NCBI RefSeq assembly: GCF_041505935.1
Contig: NZ_CP140110.1
Source: Fervidobacterium_A thailandense
GTDB taxonomy: Bacteria; Thermotogota; Thermotogae; Thermotogales; Fervidobacteriaceae
DNA: 64,000 nt
Strand: one strand, 5' to 3'
Shown: positions 34,586-43,458 of the stretch, one piece after another
Layout of the letters: every line of letters begins with the position of its first letter
How positions within the stretch are numbered: position 1 is the first letter of the stretch
Program-made: the position numbers and the translations under genes
The notes under the pieces: generated by a model
The model's database searches: none
The model's input: the letters and a program-made list of their open reading frames with translations, nothing else
What the model was told of the DNA's origin: nothing

Positions 34586-35542
34586 TTATTTCACAGGCTC
34601 CAAATTGAATTTATTGGCCATTTCTTCGAACGTGCATATTCCATCACCGCAGGTACTTAAACTGTACTTCAGTAGCAAGATCTTTCCATCCTTTTCCTTT
34701 GCCAACTTAACGATTTTTTCATCGAAATCGCTGGCAATTAGGATACCAGCAACCGAGTTCGCGCTTTTATCAATGTAATCGAGGACCTGCTCGACCGAAT
34801 CTTTTCTTGCTTTTCCTTTCTTTACTTCAACGATTATTTGCCGAGCAGACTCCAACGGGTACTTCGGTTTTATCAACAGGTCAACGAAGCCCTGCTCGGT
34901 GGCTTTCTCACTGAGGATTTCCCACTCTTCTCCGCTGCCATCGATCCCGAGCCTGTCAAAAATTTCTCCTAATACATCCCCCAATTTTCTCTTAACTAAG
35001 ACCTGCAAAATCAACTCGTTGAACGCAACTGTCCCGTCCCTTGGCTTCGTATTTCCAAGCGATATTTTTGGCACATACTCCAACTCTTCCGGAGCGGAAT
35101 AGTAACTTACGTTCATAGACCTAATTTCTTGCCCTAAGGTCGAGACAAAATGCAGCGTGATCTGATACGCTTGAAAATGTGTCTTCCTGTAGCCTCCTCT
35201 TAGCAACAAATCCTCGGCAACGTACAAGAATTCCGGGCGTACAATAGACTCGTTGAAAGTCCTAACGGGAACAAGAAGAAGTCTGTAGGGAAAAGTGTAA
35301 ACCTTCCCCGACTTGAACCTAATAGGTTTCCACGGATCGGATAAGTTTTTGAACGCCTTCTTTTTCACAACCCTGTAAAGGTTGTATATCCGCGCACCGT
35401 ACAGAAATGAAACGTAATCACCCTCTTCTATTTCGAGAAACGTCCAAAATCCACTCTGGCTACCTGGGAAACCGGCCATGTTGTACTGTAGACAAATTTC
35501 CAAATTCTCTTTGCTCGATACTGCCAGTAGAAAGTAGCCCAT
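34586..35542 (-). CDS. EVE/YTH-like (PUA fold) domain fused to NucS-like PD-(D/E)xK nuclease
   Basis: A 318-residue protein. The N-terminal region (about 2-130) has the features of EVE/YTH-type modified-base readers: FLLAVSSKENLEICLQ, a following FW, GDYVSFLYGARIYNLYRV. The C-terminal region (about 170-310) matches the NucS nuclease core, with Asp221 in GFVDLLIKP, Glu239 and Lys241 in IIVEVKKGKA, and Gln252 in VEQVLDYI. The catalytic set is complete. The fusion suggests cleavage directed by a modified base, as in type IV restriction. A repair role is the alternative. ATG 35542 has GAGGAG 7 bases upstream. It follows the DUF429 gene by 43 bases. Confidence 0.7.
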   Translation of the reverse strand: MGYFLLAVSSKENLEICLQYNMAGFPGSQSGFWTFLEIEEGDYVSFLYGARIYNLYRVVKKKAFKNLSDPWKPIRFKSGKVYTFPYRLLLVPVRTFNESIVRPEFLYVAEDLLLRGGYRKTHFQAYQITLHFVSTLGQEIRSMNVSYYSAPEELEYVPKISLGNTKPRDGTVAFNELILQVLVKRKLGDVLGEIFDRLGIDGSGEEWEILSEKATEQGFVDLLIKPKYPLESARQIIVEVKKGKARKDSVEQVLDYIDKSANSVAGILIASDFDEKIVKLAKEKDGKILLLKYSLSTCGDGICTFEEMANKFNLEPVK

Positions 35543-35585
35543 CGGATCACTCCTCAAATCTTTTCAGTCGTTTTCAACGTGTTTA

Positions 35586-36281
35586 TCAGTTTTCAAGGGA
35601 AACTTTTGGATAACAAATCCTCATCGGTATCCCGAACGAATCGTAGGGATATCGTTGAGGGATAGTTTCAAGTTTGAGGACTTGCGCGATAGCCAAGACT
35701 GCCGCATCGACAAGATCGTGTTTTGGAACCGAGAAGTGCGATGAAAAGGCTTCTACTTTTCGGCTTAACCCGGGGCAAAAATTCTCAAGAATTTCGAGTC
35801 TCATCTTAAGTCCTTCAGCCGAGTGTTTGGATGGCAAAACCTTTCCCGAGAGTTTCAGAAAGCACACTTCAGGATGCGATTCAAAAATTTTCTCCACAAG
35901 CCAGTGTTTCGAACGCAAGATAGTATCCACCTCGATTACCTTCGAACGGATGTTCCAGAACTGTTTTGAAAAGCCTCGCCCTTGAAGTCTTCTATTGATA
36001 TCCAGAGCTGTTTTAAAATCCCCCGCGTAAACTGCCTCCCGTGCGGGTACGGTGAAAACGGTTGACGCTCTACCTTTCAACATTTTCCGCGCAAGCTGGT
36101 CGCACTCGCGCAATCCTGAGGAGGGTAAGCCTATAGGTATGTCCACAAGCATAAAACGGAAATCGCAGTCGGGTATCGTGAACGTGGGAGACAAATAAAA
36201 ATCCAATTTTTTTGATGGCTCATAAAGGCAGTAGATCCAACCGTTCCTTGTTCCATCAACACCTACAAGCAACTTTCTCAC
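35586..36281 (-). CDS. DUF429 protein, predicted RNase H-like nuclease
   Basis: A 231-residue protein of the DUF429 family. It shows LVGVDGTRNGW near the start, LVDIPIGLP near 46-54, RECDQLARKML, ESHPEVCFLKLSG and a late HDLVDAAVLAIAQ. The regularly placed acidic residues suggest an RNase H-like fold, but activity is not established in the family. The start is GTG 36281. A TTG at 36272 has a slightly better spaced AAGGTGAG. It lies on the same strand between the ECF transporter genes and the EVE/YTH nuclease and may be read with the latter. Confidence 0.78.
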   Translation of the reverse strand: MRKLLVGVDGTRNGWIYCLYEPSKKLDFYLSPTFTIPDCDFRFMLVDIPIGLPSSGLRECDQLARKMLKGRASTVFTVPAREAVYAGDFKTALDINRRLQGRGFSKQFWNIRSKVIEVDTILRSKHWLVEKIFESHPEVCFLKLSGKVLPSKHSAEGLKMRLEILENFCPGLSRKVEAFSSHFSVPKHDLVDAAVLAIAQVLKLETIPQRYPYDSFGIPMRICYPKVSLEN

Positions 36282-36339
36282 CTTCGATATACAACAGAGG
36301 CAAACTCCTCGTTTAGTTAGGCCTCGCTATTTCTGTTGG

Positions 36340-37116
36340 CTATCGTTCAAGCAGTTTCGAAAGATCTTTCCCCACAAGTGAAGAGATTTTGAAAATATAC
36401 GGCATCTCCAAACCAGCGGTTTTCAATATATCTTCCTGTTTGAGTACTTCCTCAGTTTTTCCATCCGCAAGTAATTTGCCTCGATGCAATACTAAAGTTC
36501 TCTTGAAGTATTCAAAAACAAAATCCATGTCGTGTGTGATCGCTATGATGGTTTTTCCATTTTTCTCCAGCTCTAGTACAAGTTCTCCGATTCTCTTTAC
36601 GTGATACCTGTCCTGCGCAATCGTTGGTTCGTCGAAGATGATAACTTCGGGATCCATCGCGAGCACGGACGCGATGCAAAGTAGCTTTCTTTCGGAGAGT
36701 GTTAAATCGTACGGATGATCGTTAACCTTCCCTTCAAGCCCGACGAGTTTCAACGCTTCTATCGCTCTTTCATAGGAATACTGCTTGTCCTTGAAAATGT
36801 TTAGCGGGCCAAACATCACCTCGTCAATTACTTTGCTTTTGAATATTTGATCAGATGGATCTTGAAATACCAATCCGACCACCTTTGCAAGCTGAGCCAC
36901 CGTTTTTTGTTTAGTGTTGACACCTTTGACCCACACGTCCCCCACAGTGGGTTTCAGTAGTCCTTTGAGAATCTTGACAAATGTTGTCTTTCCAGCACCG
37001 TTTTGCCCGACTATTGCCGTCGAGGATGCGTTCAGAGAAAGGTTGATATTTTCCAAAACAAATTTGCCTGGCTTGTATGAAAACCACAGATTTTCTACTT
37101 TAACGACCGGTTCCAC
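36340..37116 (-). CDS. ECF transporter ATP-binding protein (EcfA)
   Basis: ATPase subunit of 258 residues. Walker A GQNGAGKTT is near 35-43 and the Q-loop LVFQDPSDQ follows. The signature region is degenerate (DLTLSERKLLCIASVLA instead of LSGGQ). Walker B VIIFDEPT is intact. Such asymmetry between the two EcfA subunits is known. GTG 37116 is 8 bases from AGAGG. It overlaps the other EcfA gene. It forms the energising module with the next gene and EcfT. Confidence 0.88.
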   Translation of the reverse strand: MEPVVKVENLWFSYKPGKFVLENINLSLNASSTAIVGQNGAGKTTFVKILKGLLKPTVGDVWVKGVNTKQKTVAQLAKVVGLVFQDPSDQIFKSKVIDEVMFGPLNIFKDKQYSYERAIEALKLVGLEGKVNDHPYDLTLSERKLLCIASVLAMDPEVIIFDEPTIAQDRYHVKRIGELVLELEKNGKTIIAITHDMDFVFEYFKRTLVLHRGKLLADGKTEEVLKQEDILKTAGLEMPYIFKISSLVGKDLSKLLER

Positions 37117-37975
37117 AAAATGCACCTCTCAAGATTTCGACGGCTTCCGAGAACTTTACGGGATAATATCCACGGGAATTTTTCAAGTTCAACTTTTTGC
37201 ACAACTTTGTGTGGAGTGGTTCCCCGACCATATAGTCATCGATCTCGGACAGCGAAAAAATCTTCTCCGGTTCATCGAACGCAATCAGTCTGCCTTCGTG
37301 AAGAAAGATAATTCTGTCAGCGTATTCGACGAGCAACTCGTATTTGTGTTCAACCAGAACGATCGTAGTCCCGTGTTTCTTCATTTCGGAAATTACCTCA
37401 AAAACCTCGATCGTTCCAGCAGGATCAAGCTGTGAGGTCGGTTCATCCAGGATCAGGATTTCAGGCTGGAGAACCAGAATGCTTGCTATTGCGAGCCTTT
37501 GGAGTTGGCCACCTGATAGTTCAAATGGGTTTTCATCCCTCTTTTCCCACAAGTCCAAGTCTTTTAAAACTCTCTCCACCCTCTCAATAACCTCTTCCCG
37601 AGGAATCCCGAGATTTTCGAGTCCGAAAGCCACTTCTTCATATACCGTCATCCTGGCTCCAGAAATCTGCGAGAACGGATTTTGCAAAACAAGACCAATT
37701 TTATTCACAAGCTTTTCGGGTGGAATCTCCCGTACATCTTCACCGTCCAACAACACTTTTCCGGAGTATTTTCCCTTGAAAAACCTTGGAACAAGACCTG
37801 TGAGTGCGAGACAGAGCGTCGATTTTCCGGCACCGCTCCGGCCAATAACACCTACGCATTCACCACGTTCAATCGAGAAACTTACATTTTCGAGTGCGTT
37901 TCTATTTGAAAATGGATAAGCGTAGGTAAGGTTCTCAACCCTTATTTTCTGTGTGATCACTTCAACACTATCCAC
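37100..37975 (-). CDS. ECF transporter ATP-binding protein (EcfA)
   Basis: ATPase subunit of 291 residues with canonical motifs: Walker A GRSGAGKST, Q-loop LVLQNPFSQ, signature ELSGGQLQRLAIA and Walker B ILILDEPTSQLD. The start is GTG 37975, 8 bases from TTGGAGG and within the end of ecfT. Together with the second, less canonical ATPase it would drive substrate release from the S component. Confidence 0.89.
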   Translation of the reverse strand: MDSVEVITQKIRVENLTYAYPFSNRNALENVSFSIERGECVGVIGRSGAGKSTLCLALTGLVPRFFKGKYSGKVLLDGEDVREIPPEKLVNKIGLVLQNPFSQISGARMTVYEEVAFGLENLGIPREEVIERVERVLKDLDLWEKRDENPFELSGGQLQRLAIASILVLQPEILILDEPTSQLDPAGTIEVFEVISEMKKHGTTIVLVEHKYELLVEYADRIIFLHEGRLIAFDEPEKIFSLSEIDDYMVGEPLHTKLCKKLNLKNSRGYYPVKFSEAVEILRGAFCGTGR

Positions 37976-38739
37976 GATACTATCCTCCAAGTAATCGAAC
38001 CATACAGTATAAACTGAAACAGTCTAACTAAGAACTTATCAAGTTTACTTTCAGCGAACTCCTTCAGGAAAGTTCGTTTGGTCCTCACCGCAAAGCCCCT
38101 CATTTCAAGTGCAAGTGCCCGTTCACGCGCTTCAACTAAGGAACCAAGCACAAGTGGGCCTATTAATGCAAAGAAGGCCCTGAGCTTCTTGAGAAAACTT
38201 CCCTCCATCTCAAGACCCCTGGAACGTTGTGCATCGATTATCCTTGTAGCTGTTGAGAGCATCTGTGGAACGATTTGCAGCACCGAAGCAAGCACGTACC
38301 CAAACCTCGGTGACAACCCCCTCCGAACAAGGTCGTCGATCAAATCCGAAGGGCACGTCGTCAATACCAACACTCCGAAGGCCGAGATCATGGTAAAGAG
38401 CCTGAGAACAAGCACGGTTGCACGTTGAAGACCTTCGGAATAGAAGGTAATACCGAACAGGGAAAACAAAGACGTTCGGTTTCCAACGTAGAACATCCCT
38501 TGGATAACAACGATGGAAATCGAGAGGACTAATACAACAAAAAGCAAATTGGTGAGGTACTTTAAAACTTTTGCAACGGAAGTCAGAAATACCGAGAGTC
38601 CTAAGAAAACTCCTCCAACCACGATGGATGGGAACAGAAACGTCACAACCGTGGACGTTAAGGCAAACATGAGCTTGGTAAATGGTGCAAGTCTGTGTAC
38701 AAGTGTATCCCGTTCAACGTAAAGGCTAAGGACGCGCAT
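37957..38739 (-). CDS. ECF transporter transmembrane protein EcfT
   Basis: A 260-residue membrane scaffold with about five helices. Two Ala-Arg-Gly-type coupling motifs contact the ATPases: AQRSRGLEM near 170 and ALEMRGF near 215. It starts 9 bases after the S-component gene and overlaps the next ATPase gene. No strong ribosome site is seen, so translation may be coupled to the S gene. Confidence 0.9.
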   Translation of the reverse strand: MRVLSLYVERDTLVHRLAPFTKLMFALTSTVVTFLFPSIVVGGVFLGLSVFLTSVAKVLKYLTNLLFVVLVLSISIVVIQGMFYVGNRTSLFSLFGITFYSEGLQRATVLVLRLFTMISAFGVLVLTTCPSDLIDDLVRRGLSPRFGYVLASVLQIVPQMLSTATRIIDAQRSRGLEMEGSFLKKLRAFFALIGPLVLGSLVEARERALALEMRGFAVRTKRTFLKEFAESKLDKFLVRLFQFILYGSITWRIVSWIVLK

Positions 38740-38748
38740 ACAGTTTGG

Positions 38749-39315
38749 TCATTCTCCCTGGAACGTGTAGATCAACGTCTTTGGTAGCGATTTGAATATT
38801 ACGAACGCGATAATGGCTGACAGCACTTTATCAACCAAATCCACAACCAACTCGTCGAAAAACGATGCTATCCAAACATTGATCCCTTTACTTCTGAGGA
38901 ACGCAAACAACGCATCACCCCAGATATTTCCCGTCTGCCCTTCCCAGAATACAACGTTCAAGGGAACGGAGATGACCGTGGCAACAAGAGCAATTATTAA
39001 GCCGCTTAAAATTGCTTTCAGCATAGTTTCAAACATTCTTGCCTTGTACAACGCGCCTGCCGATAAACCTATACCCACACTTGTTAGTGCGTAGATGAGT
39101 GAAACAGGCCCCGCGGTCAAACCGTAAATTATATTATTGATCGCACCGCTGATCGCACCGACAACTGGACCGGCAAGCATCGCCGCCAGTATCGTGCCGA
39201 TGGAATCAAGCCAGAGTGGTAACTTCAACGCCTCGGCAAAAAACTTTCCTGCATAGTTGATACCAACAGCCACGGGTATGAGTACCAGAACGGCTGTGGT
39301 GAACTTTCCCCTCAT
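38749..39315 (-). CDS. ECF transporter S component, substrate unknown
   Basis: A 188-residue membrane protein with about six helices. Its LWLDSIGTILAAMLAGPVVG stretch and the following N-rich helix are typical of a class of vitamin or small-molecule S components. It heads an S-T-A-A operon, the layout of dedicated (group I) ECF importers. No riboswitch or biosynthetic gene nearby reveals the substrate. ATG 39315 is chosen. A TTG one codon earlier is closer to GGGAGGG. Confidence 0.85.
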   Translation of the reverse strand: MRGKFTTAVLVLIPVAVGINYAGKFFAEALKLPLWLDSIGTILAAMLAGPVVGAISGAINNIIYGLTAGPVSLIYALTSVGIGLSAGALYKARMFETMLKAILSGLIIALVATVISVPLNVVFWEGQTGNIWGDALFAFLRSKGINVWIASFFDELVVDLVDKVLSAIIAFVIFKSLPKTLIYTFQGE

Positions 39316-39462
39316 CAACCTCGATCCCTCCCCACTTATGGAGTACCATAACCTACTCTAATTATACACTAACACACGTTCAAATTCTAAACGTAATGGC
39401 AAACAATCTTAACAGAATTTCGCTAAATTAGACGTGAACACTCGCAAGGAGGGGAACTTTTA

Positions 39463-41097
39463 ATGGCCAAAACCACAGTAAGGGAGTTCTTTAAAGGATC
39501 CGTCTTGAGAATGCTCCTTTCGGTGAGTACCGTTACAGTTTTCGTCTTCGTGGTACTTTTGGGAATATTTGTGAAAAGGACGGAGAACGCAATATCCAAA
39601 ATGATATACACTCAGGTGAAGAACCAGGTATCACTCGTGGAAACCGCGATAAGAAACTTCGTAGAAGTTTACGAGGAATCTGTTCACGAGGTCGTTTCAC
39701 AAATGGTGAATGTCTTGAAGAACGAATCGCAACTTGACAAAAAAATCGTTGACACGTACGTGAACGTTTACTTATCGTATTTCACGCCGCCGTTTGAAGA
39801 AATAAGTTACGAAATCTTAGAAAGCAAAGAAAAAAAGCAACAAATCGATGGCCAGAGCTCTATGATCGAGTTCGATACGTTAACGAGGAGATTCTACTTC
39901 CGAGTTTTCAAGAAAATTCTTGGGGAGAAAGACATCGTGCTAACTTTCTATTTACCATCCGATACCTTAGATTCTTACCTGAAGAAAATAGACTTTTCAG
40001 ATTTCTCAGTTATCAACAAACTAATTCTACTCGACAGCGAAACCATGCGCGCGATTTTTAGAATTGAAAGCAGGTCGAAAAGGAATACTTTTCTGATTTC
40101 AAAGACGATTAGTTATCCGGGTGAACTAAAACTTTTCGGTCGATCGCTACAAATATACGTGGAAACGTGTTACGAAGAGATCGTTTCTCCGTTGATTGCC
40201 CTAATGTCGTTCGTACTGTTTTCAATTTTGTACCTCTCGCTGAGGATTTCCCGCTACTCTAACCATTTAATAACGGAAATAGAGAAGATAGACAACGCAC
40301 TGTCAGATTTTCAAAACGGTACCTGCCGTTATGACTTGTACAGCGATTTGGTTGAAATTGACAAAACCCTCGACACCCTCAGGCATACACACGAGCTAAT
40401 TTTCCATCAAATAAACGAGCTGCAGAACTCGAACGCGCGAATTGAGGAACTGTACACCGAGGTTCAGGAACTATCGAAAGAACTTCGTGATGCTTTCTTT
40501 GACTTTGCACAACGCTTGGCAACGGTAGTTGAAGGTTTCGAGGAAGAGACTGCCAAACATGTTTATCGAACACGTGCGTTGACAGAGTTGATAGTGAGAA
40601 GACTTGATATCCCTCAGGACTACAAAGAGGAGATTGTGCGTTATTCAACACTCCACGATATCGGGAAGATTTTCATCCCCAAAGAATTGTTGAACAAACC
40701 AGGCAAACTGAGCAAAGAGGAATTCGAAGAGATTAAAAAGCACACGATTTACGCCAAAAGACTCCTAACTCATCCAAGGTTCAAAGTAGCGTTAAACATA
40801 GCGCTTTTCCATCACGAAAATTACGATGGGACGGGATACCCGTTTGGGCTGGTTAGTGATGAGATACCTCTTGAAGCCCGCATTGTGAAAATCGTTGATG
40901 TGTACGACGCACTGCGAAGTGATAGACCGTACAAGAAAGGAGTCTCGCACGATACTGCGATTAGAATAATGACCGAGGGAGATGGTAGAGTCATGCCTTC
41001 CCACTTCGATCCCGAGTTGTTGAACATCTTCCTAAGTTTGGAGGAAGATGTGAAGTTACTTTACCAAAATACCAATATCGACGCTTTGACGTTGTGA
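39463..41097 (+). CDS. Membrane-anchored HD-GYP cyclic-di-GMP phosphodiesterase
   Basis: A 544-residue protein. TM1 is near 14-36, an extracytoplasmic sensor spans about 37-240, and TM2 is near 243-262. A coiled linker follows and then the HD-GYP domain (about 345-530). The HD pair is in TLHDIGKIFIP near 397, and the second signature HHENYDGTGYP near 450 ends GYP, so the enzyme looks active. It would degrade cyclic-di-GMP in response to an outside signal. The ATG follows AAGGAGGGG. It is monocistronic between the ECF operon (divergent) and tRNA-Ser. Confidence 0.9.
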   Translation: MAKTTVREFFKGSVLRMLLSVSTVTVFVFVVLLGIFVKRTENAISKMIYTQVKNQVSLVETAIRNFVEVYEESVHEVVSQMVNVLKNESQLDKKIVDTYVNVYLSYFTPPFEEISYEILESKEKKQQIDGQSSMIEFDTLTRRFYFRVFKKILGEKDIVLTFYLPSDTLDSYLKKIDFSDFSVINKLILLDSETMRAIFRIESRSKRNTFLISKTISYPGELKLFGRSLQIYVETCYEEIVSPLIALMSFVLFSILYLSLRISRYSNHLITEIEKIDNALSDFQNGTCRYDLYSDLVEIDKTLDTLRHTHELIFHQINELQNSNARIEELYTEVQELSKELRDAFFDFAQRLATVVEGFEEETAKHVYRTRALTELIVRRLDIPQDYKEEIVRYSTLHDIGKIFIPKELLNKPGKLSKEEFEEIKKHTIYAKRLLTHPRFKVALNIALFHHENYDGTGYPFGLVSDEIPLEARIVKIVDVYDALRSDRPYKKGVSHDTAIRIMTEGDGRVMPSHFDPELLNIFLSLEEDVKLLYQNTNIDALTL

Positions 41098-41150
41098 AGC
41101 CATGATAGGTGTTTTTGATGTACCCATTCAGGTACACCCGTGAGGGGATC

Positions 41151-41178
41151 TTGATTTTTAGTTTTGCTATGATATAAT
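41151..41178 (+). promoter_or_regulatory. Promoter of tRNA-Ser
   Basis: TTGATT (41151-41156), 16-base spacer and TATAAT (41173-41178) lie about 30 bases before the tRNA-Ser 5' end. The pattern is near-consensus. Confidence 0.85.
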
Positions 41179-41208
41179 CTCTTGTGGTCTTGTAAGCTCC
41201 TCAGGTGT

Positions 41209-41299
41209 GGAGAGGTGGCCGAGGGGTCTAAGGCACACGCCTGGAGAGCGTGCGGTGGGCAAAACCCACCCGTGGGTTCAAATCCCACCCTCTCCGCCA
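41209..41299 (+). tRNA. tRNA-Ser (anticodon GGA)
   Basis: A class II tRNA of 91 bases with encoded CCA. The acceptor GGAGAGG pairs with CCTCTCC. The anticodon loop CTGGAGA carries GGA (reads UCC/UCU). A long variable arm includes the hairpin GTGGG-CAAAA-CCCAC. The T arm contains TTCAAAT. A terminator follows 23 bases later. Confidence 0.96.
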
Positions 41300-41321
41300 A
41301 AGTATCGAGTCTTGAAAGTGA

Positions 41322-41345
41322 ACCGGGACGGTAGTCCCGGTTTTT
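41322..41345 (+). terminator. Intrinsic terminator after tRNA-Ser
   Basis: Stem ACCGGGAC/GTCCCGGT with loop GGTA, followed by a short T run (41341-41345). It separates tRNA-Ser from rimP, though the rimP ATG is only 37 bases on, so some read-through into rimP-nusA is possible. Confidence 0.82.
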
Positions 41346-41381
41346 CGATTAATATTTGGGACCCTTTGGAGGTGTTAGCGT

Positions 41382-41843
41382 ATGTCCGGATTGAGTCCGA
41401 AGGAAATTGCCTCTCGAGTCGGTGAGATCGCAAAACCGATCATCGAGAGCTTGGGATATGAGTTATTCGATGTGAAATACAAACTACAGGCCGGTAGATG
41501 GGTACTAACCATAGTAATTGATAATCCAAGAGACTACGTAAGTACAAGAGATTGCGAAATAGTCTCCTACGAACTTGAAAAACAGCTGGATGCATCCGAC
41601 TTTATTCCCGGAAGTTACATTCTCGAGGTGTCGTCACCGGGACTTGATAGGCCTTTAAGGAACATAAACGATTTTGAAAGGTTCGTTGGTAAGCTTGCGA
41701 AGGTCAAGGCCGGGAAAACGTACAAAGGTTATATAAAGTCCGTCAACAAGGAGACTGGAAATATCGTACTTGATGTTGACGGTAAGGATATCGAAATAAA
41801 CATCGATGAGGTAAAAAGTGCAAATTTGGAAATAGACTTTTAA
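41382..41843 (+). CDS. rimP: Ribosome maturation factor RimP
   Basis: Assembly factor for the 30S subunit, 153 residues. The N-terminal alpha/beta domain contains GYELFDVKY. The motif YILEVSSPGLDRPLRN at about 82-97 is the family signature. The C-terminal SH3-like domain follows. Its position directly before nusA is the standard bacterial order. The ATG follows GGAGGTG. It lies just behind the tRNA-Ser terminator. Confidence 0.94.
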   Translation: MSGLSPKEIASRVGEIAKPIIESLGYELFDVKYKLQAGRWVLTIVIDNPRDYVSTRDCEIVSYELEKQLDASDFIPGSYILEVSSPGLDRPLRNINDFERFVGKLAKVKAGKTYKGYIKSVNKETGNIVLDVDGKDIEINIDEVKSANLEIDF

Positions 41844-41858
41844 GGGAGGTAAGCCAGG

Positions 41859-42893
41859 ATGAACAGTGCGATGCTCTTGGAAGCGCTCAGGGAACTGGAA
41901 AGGGAAAAGGGAATAAGTATAGACGAGTCGATTGAGATTCTCGAAAAGGCTCTAATGAGCGCTTATAAGAACCGAACCGGTGAGCGCAACATCGAAATTG
42001 TCATCAACAAACATTCCGGTGAAATTGAACTGTACCAGCTCCTTGAAGTCGTCGACAAGGTGGAGAACGAGAACCTTCAGATCTCCTTGGACGAGGCTCT
42101 AAAAATCAAGCCTGACGCAACGATTGGTGATATTGTCAAGCGAAAGGTGAACGTGAAAAAGCTCGGAAGGTTCGCGGTACAGGTCGCCAAACAGGTGCTC
42201 ATCCAGAGGATTCGAGAGATCGAGAAAGAGAAGCAGTACGAAAAATACGCCGATCTCGTGGGGCGTGTGGTCACCGCGGAAGTTCTGAGAGTTACACCGG
42301 AGTTTCTGGACATCAGGATAGGAAAACTCGAAACGCACTTACCGAAGAAAGAATGGATCCCGGGGGAGCAGTTCGAACAATCGGACTTGATCAAAGTCTA
42401 CGTGCGTGAGGTTAAAAAGGACAAGAAGGGGCCCAAGATAATAGTCTCTCGCACGGACCCAGAGTTCGTGACCGGTCTTTTGAAGTTGGAGGTTCCCGAA
42501 ATCGAAGATGGTATCGTTGAAATCGTGAAGATCGTAAGGGAACCAGGTGTACGCTCGAAGGTCGCTGTAATTTCGAAGGACCCGAAGGTTGATCCAGTGG
42601 GTGCGTGCATCGGCCCCGAAGGTACCAGAATTGCATCGGTACTGAGGGAACTTAAGGTTGAAAAGATCGATATCATCAAATGGTCCAACGATCCGAAAGA
42701 ATTGATAGCCAACGCGCTTCTTCCGGCTAAAGTCATAGAAGTTGAAATTCTCGATCCGGAGATGAAAGCTTCAAGAGTTCTGGTTTCACCAAACGAACTT
42801 TCACTTGCGATTGGTAAAGCTGGACAAAACGCGCGACTCGCAGCGAAGCTAACAGGCTGGAAGATAGACATTAAGCCCATCATGAATGCTTGA
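41859..42893 (+). CDS. nusA: Transcription termination/antitermination protein NusA
   Basis: Modulates RNA polymerase pausing, termination and antitermination. It has 344 residues: an N-terminal polymerase-binding domain (1-125), an S1 domain (about 132-200, with GRVVTAEVLRV), and two KH domains. KH1 shows DPVGACIGPEGTRIASV and KH2 shows LAIGKAGQNARLAAKLTGW. There are no C-terminal acidic repeats, as usual outside proteobacteria. The ATG follows AGGGAGG. It is translated 15 bases after rimP. Confidence 0.95.
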   Translation: MNSAMLLEALRELEREKGISIDESIEILEKALMSAYKNRTGERNIEIVINKHSGEIELYQLLEVVDKVENENLQISLDEALKIKPDATIGDIVKRKVNVKKLGRFAVQVAKQVLIQRIREIEKEKQYEKYADLVGRVVTAEVLRVTPEFLDIRIGKLETHLPKKEWIPGEQFEQSDLIKVYVREVKKDKKGPKIIVSRTDPEFVTGLLKLEVPEIEDGIVEIVKIVREPGVRSKVAVISKDPKVDPVGACIGPEGTRIASVLRELKVEKIDIIKWSNDPKELIANALLPAKVIEVEILDPEMKASRVLVSPNELSLAIGKAGQNARLAAKLTGWKIDIKPIMNA

Positions 42894-42966
42894 TGTCCGC
42901 CAATTCAAAAACAGAGCGAAAGCCGAGGCAACGTAAAAATTGCAAAATACTGTAAAGGGGTGCGGA

Positions 42967-43425
42967 ATGATGCATGTCGACAGTCTAAAGAAAGAACTGA
43001 AGGAAAGAAAATACAGGATGACCCCGCAGAGAGAGCAAGTTTTGAAGGTTTTCATAGAAACGAACAGCGAACACCTTGGGGCTGAAGAAGTTTACAGGTA
43101 CCTCTTAAGCAAGAGAATCAACGTGAGCAAGGCAACTGTGTACAGAACGGTCGACTTACTGGTAGAGCTTGGGTTCCTACGCAAGTTGCAGTTCGACGAG
43201 GGTGTTTACAGGTACGAACTGGTTGATAAGGACAACAAGCACTCGCACTTCATATGCAACTCCTGTGGTAAGATCTACGAGTTGAAAGATGAGCTCTCAC
43301 CGGACAAAATACTGAAGGACTACACTGATCTACTCAGGGCCCAGGGATTTGAAGTGAACGAATTTGATGTTAAATTCCGTGGCATGTGTCCGAAATGCTC
43401 TAAGAAAACACGGAAAGATAAATGA
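42967..43425 (+). CDS. Fur family transcriptional regulator
   Basis: A metal-dependent repressor of 152 residues. The winged-helix region contains RMTPQREQVLKVF and the recognition helix VSKATVYRTVDLL. The dimerisation domain has His-rich HSHFICNSCGKIYEL. Structural zinc cysteines are in CNSC and the late CPKC. Whether it senses iron, peroxide (PerR) or zinc (Zur) cannot be told. ATG 42967 follows AAAGGGGTG, with a second ATG directly after. It lies 73 bases after nusA and converges with comEC. Confidence 0.92.
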   Translation: MMHVDSLKKELKERKYRMTPQREQVLKVFIETNSEHLGAEEVYRYLLSKRINVSKATVYRTVDLLVELGFLRKLQFDEGVYRYELVDKDNKHSHFICNSCGKIYELKDELSPDKILKDYTDLLRAQGFEVNEFDVKFRGMCPKCSKKTRKDK

Positions 43426-43458
43426 GGAACAAATAAAGACTAAGTCCTTTGAAAGTCA

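Noticed and set aside
41119..41136. Inverted repeat TGTACC/GGTACA after the HD-GYP gene
   Set aside because: Only a 6-bp stem with no T run on either strand, so it is not a convincing terminator or operator.
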